Shown here piece after piece: positions 57,031-64,000 of a DNA stretch of 64,000 bases. Source of the DNA: Roseospirillum parvum (lineage in GTDB: Bacteria; Pseudomonadota; Alphaproteobacteria; Rhodospirillales; Rhodospirillaceae); the NCBI RefSeq assembly GCF_900100455.1, contig NZ_FNCV01000002.1, forward strand, positions 310,001-374,000, read 5' to 3'. Made by a program: the position numbers and the translations under genes. The notes under the pieces were generated by a model. That model ran no database searches and was not told the DNA's origin. It saw only the letters and a list, made by a program, of their open reading frames with translations. The stretch's first letter is position 1. Each line of letters opens with the position of its first letter.

Positions 57031-57587
57031 TCGACCATGCCCCCGCCGACGACAGGGCCTCCGCCCCCCCGCCGGAAGACTCCGCCGAGCCCGCCGACAC
57101 GCCGCGCGACCGCGAGAACGCGGTGGCCGACGACGCCGCCCTGGAAGTCCGCCTGTGGCTGCGCCTGCTCACCTGCACCACCCTGATCGAGCGCGAGATC
57201 CGCACCGGGCTGGGCCGCGACTTCCGCTCCACCCTGCCCCGCTTCGACGCCCTGGCCCAGCTCGAACGGGCCGAGGCGCGGGGCGAGACCCTGTCCATGG
57301 GCGAGCTGTCGCGGCGCATGATGGTCTCCAACGGCAACGTCACCGGGCTGGTCGACCGGCTGGTCGACGAAGGGCTGGTCGAGCGTCTCGCCGCGCCCAA
57401 AGACCGGCGCACCCAGATCGTCCGCCTGACCCCGGCCGGGCACAGCCATTTCGGCAAGATGGCCCCGGTGCATCACGACTGGGTGCGGCGTATGATGGCC
57501 CAGGTGCCGCGCCAGGACCTGGCCCGGCTGCACGACCTGCTGGGCACCCTCAAACGTTCCGCCATCGAGGGCGCCGACGGCGCCTGA
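57027..57587 (+). CDS. MarR-family transcriptional regulator
   Basis: The 186-residue product has a disordered acidic N-terminal stretch (about 1-35) and then a winged helix-turn-helix of the MarR type: LSMGELSRRMMVSNGNVTGLVDRLVDEGLVER, then the wing APKDRRTQIVRLTPAG. MarR proteins in aromatic-CoA clusters usually repress until the CoA thioester binds. It overlaps the SDR gene and precedes the ligase by 29 bases. Confidence 0.93.
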   Translation: MIDHAPADDRASAPPPEDSAEPADTPRDRENAVADDAALEVRLWLRLLTCTTLIEREIRTGLGRDFRSTLPRFDALAQLERAEARGETLSMGELSRRMMVSNGNVTGLVDRLVDEGLVERLAAPKDRRTQIVRLTPAGHSHFGKMAPVHHDWVRRMMAQVPRQDLARLHDLLGTLKRSAIEGADGA

Positions 57588-57616
57588 CCCACCCCCCGGG
57601 ACCCGGAGGCCGGACG

Positions 57617-59299
57617 CTGACCCCGCCCGACACCGCCCACCGCGACAGCTTCGTGCGCGACCACCTGCCGCCGCCGGAGGAGCAGGCGCGGCGCGACCTT
57701 TCCGGCCTGCCCCAGGCGGCCGACTGGCCGGAGATGATGAACAGCGCCGCCCGCCTGCTCGACCCGGCCCTCGGACCGGGCCGCCCGGCGCTGCACTTTC
57801 CCGGCCCGGACGGCGGCTTCTCCACCCTCACCCGGGGCCAGTTGGCCGAGCGGGTGGCCGCCCTGGCCGCCGTGCTGGTCGAGGACCTGGGGCTGATCCC
57901 CGGCCAGCGGGTGCTGCTGCGCGCCCCCAACACCCCCATGCTGGCCACCGCCTGGCTGGCCGTGCTGTGGGCCGGCGGGGTGGCGGTGGCGACCATGCCC
58001 CTGCTCCGGGCCGGCGAGCTGGCCCACATCCTGGGCAAGGCGCGGGTCAACCTGGCGCTGTGCGACGCCACCCTGACCGACGAGTTGGCCGCCGCCATCG
58101 ACGCCGCTCAAGTCGCCGGGCTCGAACCGCCCCTGCTCACCCACGGCAGCGGCGCCCCCGACGCCGCCCCGGCCGGCCAGTTGGACTCCCTGCTGGCCGC
58201 CGCGCTGGCCGCCGGGCGCCGGCTGCCGCCGTGCCCGACGCGGGCCGACGACCCGGCCCTGATCGCCTTCACCAGCGGCACCACCGGGCCGGCCAAGGGC
58301 ACCGTGCACGACCACCGCGACCTCGCCGCCATCGATGCCCTGGTGCCGCCCCGGCTCGAGTTGGGGTGCGACGACATCACCCTGGGCTCGCCGCCGCTGG
58401 CCTTCACCTTCGGCCTGGGCGCCCTGCTCACCTTCCCCTTGAGCGTCGGGGCCAGCGCCGTGCTGCTGCCGGCGCCGAGCCCCGAGGCCCTGCTCCAGGC
58501 CCTGGCGGCGACCCGGGCCACGGTGCTGTTCACCGCCCCCACCGCCTACCGCGCCCTGGCCGGGCTGATCGAGGCCGGCGCCCCCCTGGCCCCGCCGCGC
58601 CTGTGCGTGTCGGCCGGCGAGCACCTGCCCGGCCCCGATTTCGAGCGCTGGCGCAAGCTGACCGGACACAGCATCGTCAACGGCATCGGGGCGACCGAGC
58701 TGCTGCACATCTTCATCGCCGCCACCGGGGCCGATGCCCGCCCCGGCACCACCGGACGGCCGATCCCCGGCTACCGGGCCCGGCTGCTCGACGAGGCCGG
58801 CCAGCCGGTGCCCCCGGGCCAGCCCGGGCGGCTGGCCATCCAGGGCCCCACCGGCTGCCGCTATCTGGCCGACCGGGCGCGCCAGCGGGCCTATGTGCAC
58901 GACGGCTGGAACCTGACCGGCGACCTGTTCCGAATGGATGAGGACGGGCTTTTCTGGTACCTGGGACGGGCCGACGACATGATCATCTCGGCCGGCTACA
59001 ACATCGGGGGGCCGGAAGTGGAAAGCTGCCTGTTGGCCCACCCCCTGGTCGAGGACTGCGCCGTGGTCGGCCTGCCCGACCCGGAGCGCGGCCAGGTGGT
59101 GGCGGCCCACGTCATCCTGAGCGACCCGGCCGCCGCCGGCCCGGCCACCGCGCGGGCGCTTCAGGACTTCGTGAAGGCCCGCCTCGCCCCCTACAAGTAC
59201 CCGCGCCGGGTGCTCTTCGTGGACCGCCTGCCGCGCACCGCCACCGGCAAGCTGCAACGCTTCCGCCTGCGTCCCACGGACACCGGGGATGGGCCATGA
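57617..59299 (+). CDS. 2-aminobenzoate-CoA ligase (benzoate-CoA ligase family), probable CTG start
   Basis: The enzyme would activate 2-aminobenzoate (anthranilate) to its CoA thioester with ATP. The product has the AMP-binding loop [16 protein letters not shown] (about 217-232), [18 protein letters not shown], and the catalytic lysine in [12 protein letters not shown] (about 540). The N-terminus [18 protein letters not shown] matches the aminobenzoate ligase pattern. No ATG exists in this part. A CTG at 57617 has GGAGG seven bases upstream, and the GTG at 57653 lacks a ribosome site. The stop sits inside a 14-bp duplication. Confidence 0.85.
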   Translation: MTPPDTAHRDSFVRDHLPPPEEQARRDLSGLPQAADWPEMMNSAARLLDPALGPGRPALHFPGPDGGFSTLTRGQLAERVAALAAVLVEDLGLIPGQRVLLRAPNTPMLATAWLAVLWAGGVAVATMPLLRAGELAHILGKARVNLALCDATLTDELAAAIDAAQVAGLEPPLLTHGSGAPDAAPAGQLDSLLAAALAAGRRLPPCPTRADDPALIAFTSGTTGPAKGTVHDHRDLAAIDALVPPRLELGCDDITLGSPPLAFTFGLGALLTFPLSVGASAVLLPAPSPEALLQALAATRATVLFTAPTAYRALAGLIEAGAPLAPPRLCVSAGEHLPGPDFERWRKLTGHSIVNGIGATELLHIFIAATGADARPGTTGRPIPGYRARLLDEAGQPVPPGQPGRLAIQGPTGCRYLADRARQRAYVHDGWNLTGDLFRMDEDGLFWYLGRADDMIISAGYNIGGPEVESCLLAHPLVEDCAVVGLPDPERGQVVAAHVILSDPAAAGPATARALQDFVKARLAPYKYPRRVLFVDRLPRTATGKLQRFRLRPTDTGDGP

Positions 59300-59321
59300 G
59301 AATCGTCCCATGAGAATCGTC
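59294..59321. repeat. 14-bp tandem duplication at the ligase/monooxygenase junction
   Basis: CCATGAGAATCGTC occurs twice in a row (59294-59307, 59308-59321). The first copy contains an ATG overlapping the ligase stop (ATGA), but that frame stops after five codons. The second copy supplies the working ATG at 59310. This looks like a duplication that displaced an originally overlapping start. Confidence 0.88.
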
Positions 59322-61586
59322 ATCGTCGGCGCCGGACCGGCCGGGTTGACCCTGGCCCTGACCCTGGCCCGCCGCCGCCCCGGCTGGCCCATCCAGGTCT
59401 TCGAGCGCGCCCCGGCCGGGCAGACCTGGGGCTTCGGGGTGGTTTTCGCCGAAGCCGGGCTCAACCGTCTGGCCGAGGCCCTGCCCGGCGAGGTGGCGGC
59501 CCTCAGGGCCCGCTCGGTGAGCTGGGCGGCGATCGACATCCAGCGCCCCGGCACCTGCCATCGCTTCCACGGCCCGCCCTACCGGGCCCTGCCCCGCCTG
59601 GGCCTGCTCCAGGTGCTGGAACAGGCGGCCCGGACCGCCGGGGTGACGGTGACCCACGGCGCGGAGATCCGTGGACCCGACGACCCCCGGCTGGCCGGGG
59701 CCGATCTCCTGGTCGCCGCCGACGGCATCGCCTCGCCGCTGCGCCAGGCCCACGCCGAGGCCCTGGGCAGCCGGGTCGAGGCGGGCGCCAACCGCTTCCT
59801 GTGGGCGGCCAGCGGCAACCCCGGCGACGCCTTCCGCTTCCTCGTCGCCGACACCGCGCACGGTCCGGTGTGGGCCCACGCCTACCCCTATTCGGCCAAG
59901 CGGGCGACCTTCATCGTCGAATGCGCCGAGGCCACCTGGCGCGCCCTGGGGCTGGCCCCGGGGCAACCCGGGGCCGGCCCGGCGGCGGGCCCGGCGGCGG
60001 ACCTCGGCCTGATCCGCCGCCTCTTCCCCCAGGCCCTGGGCGCCGCCCCGCTGGAGGCCGACCCGGGCGGCTGGCGGCGCTTTCCGGTGGTCACCAACGC
60101 CCGCTGGTCGGCCGGCCGGCTGGTCCTGCTGGGCGATGCCCTGCACAGCCTGCATTTCTCCATCGGCTCGGGCAGCCGGCTGGCCATGGAGGACGCCCTG
60201 GCCCTGGCCGAGGCCCTGGACGCCGCGCCCACCGACCCGGCCGCCGCCTGCCAAGCCTTCGAGGCGGCGCGGCGCCCGGCCTCGGAAAGCCTGGCCCGGG
60301 CGGCGCGGGCCTCGATGCGCTGGTTCGAAAGCCTGCCCCAGGCCCACGCCGCCCTCGACGGCCCCACCTTCGCCGCCGCCTTGCTCACCCGCTCGCGCCG
60401 CGTCACGGTGGCCGATCTGGCGGCCACCGACCCCGGGCTGGCGACCACCCTCAGGGCCCATGTCGCGACCCGGGCCGGCGCCGCGCCCGACACCCCGCCC
60501 CTGTTCACCCCCTTGCGTCTGCGCGGGCTGACCCTGGCCAACCGGGTGGCGGTGTCGCCGATGTGCCAGTACCGGGCCGAGGACGGGGTGGTCGGCGACT
60601 GGCATCTGGTCCACCTGGGGGCGCGCGCCGTGGGCGGCGCCGGGCTGATCGTCACCGAGGCCACCGCCATCAGCCCCGAGGGGCGCATCACCCCGGGCTG
60701 CGCCGGCCTCTACACCGATGCCCAGGCCGCGGCGTGGCGGCGCATCGTCGAGTTCATCAAGGCGGAAAGCGGCGCCGCCGTATGCCTGCAACTGGGCCAC
60801 GCCGGGCGCAAGGCGGCCTGTCAGGTGCCGTGGATCGACGGCGGCCGGCCGCTGCGGGCCGACGAAGGCGCCTGGCCGCTGCTCGCCCCCTCGGCCCTGC
60901 CCTGGGACGCCGCCAGCCAGACCCCCAGGGCGATGGACGCGGCCGACATGGATCGGCTCACCGAAGCCTTCGTCGCCGCCACCCGGCGGGCCGCCCAGGT
61001 CGGCTTCGACATGGTCGAGCTGCATCTGGCCCACGGCTATCTGCTGTCGTCGTTCCTGTCGCCGCTGACCAACCGGCGCGACGACGACCATGGCGGAGAG
61101 ATCGAGCACCGCCTGCGCTTCCCGCTGGCGGTGGTCCGCGCGGTGCGCGCCGCGTGGCCGGCCGAGCGCCCCCTGGCCGCCCGCCTGTCGGCCACCGACT
61201 GGGCCCCCGGGGGGCTGACCCCAAAGGACGCGGCGGCCATCGCCCGGGCCCTGAAAAGCGCGGGCGTGGACCTGCTGGACGTCTCGGCCGGCGGCGTGGT
61301 GGCCGACCAGCGGCCAGAGCGCGGCCGCCTGATCCAGGCCCCGCTGGCCGCCGCCCTGCGTCTTGAAAGCGGCCTGCCGACCATGGCCGTGGGCGGCATC
61401 ACCAGCCTCGCCGACGCGGAAAGCCTGCTGGTGGCCGGGCGGGCCGATGTGGTCGCCCTGGCCCGCATGCACCTGCTCGACCCCGGCTGGACCTTGAGCG
61501 CCGCCCACGCCCTGGGCTGGCCGGTGGCGGTGCCCGACCCCTACCGGGCCGTCGCCCCGGGCGGCCATTTCCGACCCCGCCGCTGA
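59310..61586 (+). CDS. 2-aminobenzoyl-CoA monooxygenase/reductase (FAD monooxygenase fused to OYE domain)
   Basis: The 758-residue product joins two flavin domains. Residues 1 to about 380 are a flavoprotein monooxygenase with GAGPAG near the N-terminus and a [21 protein letters not shown] segment. From about 395 to the end is an Old Yellow Enzyme-type NADH:flavin oxidoreductase ([18 protein letters not shown], then [21 protein letters not shown]). This fusion is the hallmark of Azoarcus-type 2-aminobenzoyl-CoA monooxygenase/reductase, which hydroxylates and reduces the ring without oxygenolytic cleavage. Salicylyl-CoA 5-hydroxylases share only the first part. Confidence 0.9.
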   Translation: MRIVIVGAGPAGLTLALTLARRRPGWPIQVFERAPAGQTWGFGVVFAEAGLNRLAEALPGEVAALRARSVSWAAIDIQRPGTCHRFHGPPYRALPRLGLLQVLEQAARTAGVTVTHGAEIRGPDDPRLAGADLLVAADGIASPLRQAHAEALGSRVEAGANRFLWAASGNPGDAFRFLVADTAHGPVWAHAYPYSAKRATFIVECAEATWRALGLAPGQPGAGPAAGPAADLGLIRRLFPQALGAAPLEADPGGWRRFPVVTNARWSAGRLVLLGDALHSLHFSIGSGSRLAMEDALALAEALDAAPTDPAAACQAFEAARRPASESLARAARASMRWFESLPQAHAALDGPTFAAALLTRSRRVTVADLAATDPGLATTLRAHVATRAGAAPDTPPLFTPLRLRGLTLANRVAVSPMCQYRAEDGVVGDWHLVHLGARAVGGAGLIVTEATAISPEGRITPGCAGLYTDAQAAAWRRIVEFIKAESGAAVCLQLGHAGRKAACQVPWIDGGRPLRADEGAWPLLAPSALPWDAASQTPRAMDAADMDRLTEAFVAATRRAAQVGFDMVELHLAHGYLLSSFLSPLTNRRDDDHGGEIEHRLRFPLAVVRAVRAAWPAERPLAARLSATDWAPGGLTPKDAAAIARALKSAGVDLLDVSAGGVVADQRPERGRLIQAPLAAALRLESGLPTMAVGGITSLADAESLLVAGRADVVALARMHLLDPGWTLSAAHALGWPVAVPDPYRAVAPGGHFRPRR

Positions 61587-61662
61587 GCGCCCCGCCGCGC
61601 CACCTATCATAACCCGTCAAATCAGATACACTGGTCCCTTCTTTTGGCGGCACCAAACCGGC

Positions 61663-63774
<2,112 letters not shown>

Positions 63775-63826
63775 CCTCCCGGGTGGGGGCGGGCGGGGGC
63801 TGAACGCCGGGGCTCAGATCATCGGG

Positions 63827-63929
63827 CCTAGAGCATGTTGCGTGCTTTGTGAATCACCCAACATGCTCTAGGCTCTTGATATTGCCGCAAATCGTCGTCG
63901 CGATCCGTTCCGGATCGCTCGGGATTTGC
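63827..63929. terminator. two hairpins between convergent kinase and fumarase genes
   Basis: CCTAGAGCATGTTG (63827-63840) pairs perfectly with CAACATGCTCTAGG (63859-63872). A second structure has GCAAATC/GATTTGC outer arms (63887-63893, 63923-63929) and GCGATCCG/CGGATCGC inner arms (63900-63907, 63911-63918). They lie between convergent stops and probably end both transcripts. The AGAGCATG dyad is unlike the other repeat families in the window. Confidence 0.6.
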
Positions 63930-63930
63930 T

Positions 63931-64000
63931 CTAGATCATCTGGAAGAAGTCGTTGCCCTTGTCGTCGGTGATGATGAAGGCGGGGAAGTCCTCCACCTCG
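63931..64000 (-). CDS. class I fumarate hydratase, C-terminal end only
   Basis: The last 23 codons before a TAG stop read EVEDFPAFIITDDKGNDFFQMI, which is the conserved C-terminus of the iron-sulfur class I fumarases. The rest lies outside the window. It would add a further TCA-cycle enzyme to sdhCDAB and icd. Confidence 0.8.
   Translation of the reverse strand, partial: EVEDFPAFIITDDKGNDFFQMI

Noticed and set aside
59296-59313. Start of the monooxygenase gene at the first ATG, overlapping the ligase stop
   Set aside because: That frame ends after five codons; the flavoprotein frame begins at the second duplicated ATG at 59310.

Overview
The window is very GC-rich, densely packed bacterial DNA. 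It most resembles an alphaproteobacterium of the Rhodospirillales (purple non-sulfur Rhodospirillum/Pararhodospirillum-like). This placement is an inference from gene content: a ccoNOQP cbb3 oxidase, sdhCDAB, alphaproteobacterial-type AddB/AddA, cytochrome c', NnrS, an ScfR-type regulator, and a GTTC-N7-GTTC LexA box upstream of recA. No rRNA, tRNA, CRISPR array, phage gene or intact transposase gene was seen.

Layout. 1-3432: cbb3 oxidase operon on the minus strand (ccoN, O, Q, P, with the start of a further gene at the left edge). 3818-9493: a DUF4197 protein, an M14-type amidohydrolase, a histidine kinase overlapping a TVP38/DedA-like membrane protein, and NnrS. 9500-12976: sdhCDAB, minus strand. 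13588-17261: rpmH-rnpA-yidD-yidC-engB, minus strand. 17500-23966: addB-addA. 24226-31017: a GNAT acetyltransferase, a CPA2 antiporter, ndk, an ABC-F ATPase and an unusual AMP-forming ligase. 31117-39328: a His-tailed NifX-like protein, an FkbM methyltransferase, an atypical lipoprotein, glnD, an EI24/CysZ-like protein, a bactofilin and a small lipoprotein. 39887-45248: an ABC importer of the branched-chain amino acid/amide class, minus strand. 45860-50987: an ScfR-like regulator, a receiver-only response regulator, a small membrane protein and a symporter-histidine kinase. 51511-55546: icd, a LOG-family protein, cytochrome c' and recA. 55635-61586: a probable 2-aminobenzoate (anthranilate) CoA-pathway cluster (RidA-like, SDR, MarR, CoA ligase, aminobenzoyl-CoA monooxygenase/reductase). 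61663-64000: a 5TM/PAS histidine kinase and the 3' end of a class I fumarase.

Functional themes. Microaerobic respiration and the TCA cycle (cbb3, SDH, ICD, fumarase) are mixed with NO-related proteins (NnrS, cytochrome c'), DNA repair (AddAB, RecA), nitrogen signalling (GlnD), and short-chain acid sensing (ScfR plus a CrbS/CbrA-like kinase).

The most unusual content lies between genes. Six composite palindromic elements occupy intergenic spaces. Three are short (5871-6054, 23984-24187, 28987-29191). They share flanking hairpins but carry different self-complementary centres, one of which is a perfect 64-bp palindrome. Two are long (39444-39887, 51046-51400). They are bounded by 17-bp terminal inverted repeats, are near-identical over much of their length and lie in opposite orientation about 11.5 kb apart. 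The sixth (13176-13575) is a hybrid form. They look like non-autonomous mobile (MITE-like) or BIME-like repeats. Around the short ones the plus strand switches from A/C-rich to G/T-rich. A separate triple hairpin array lies beside ndk.
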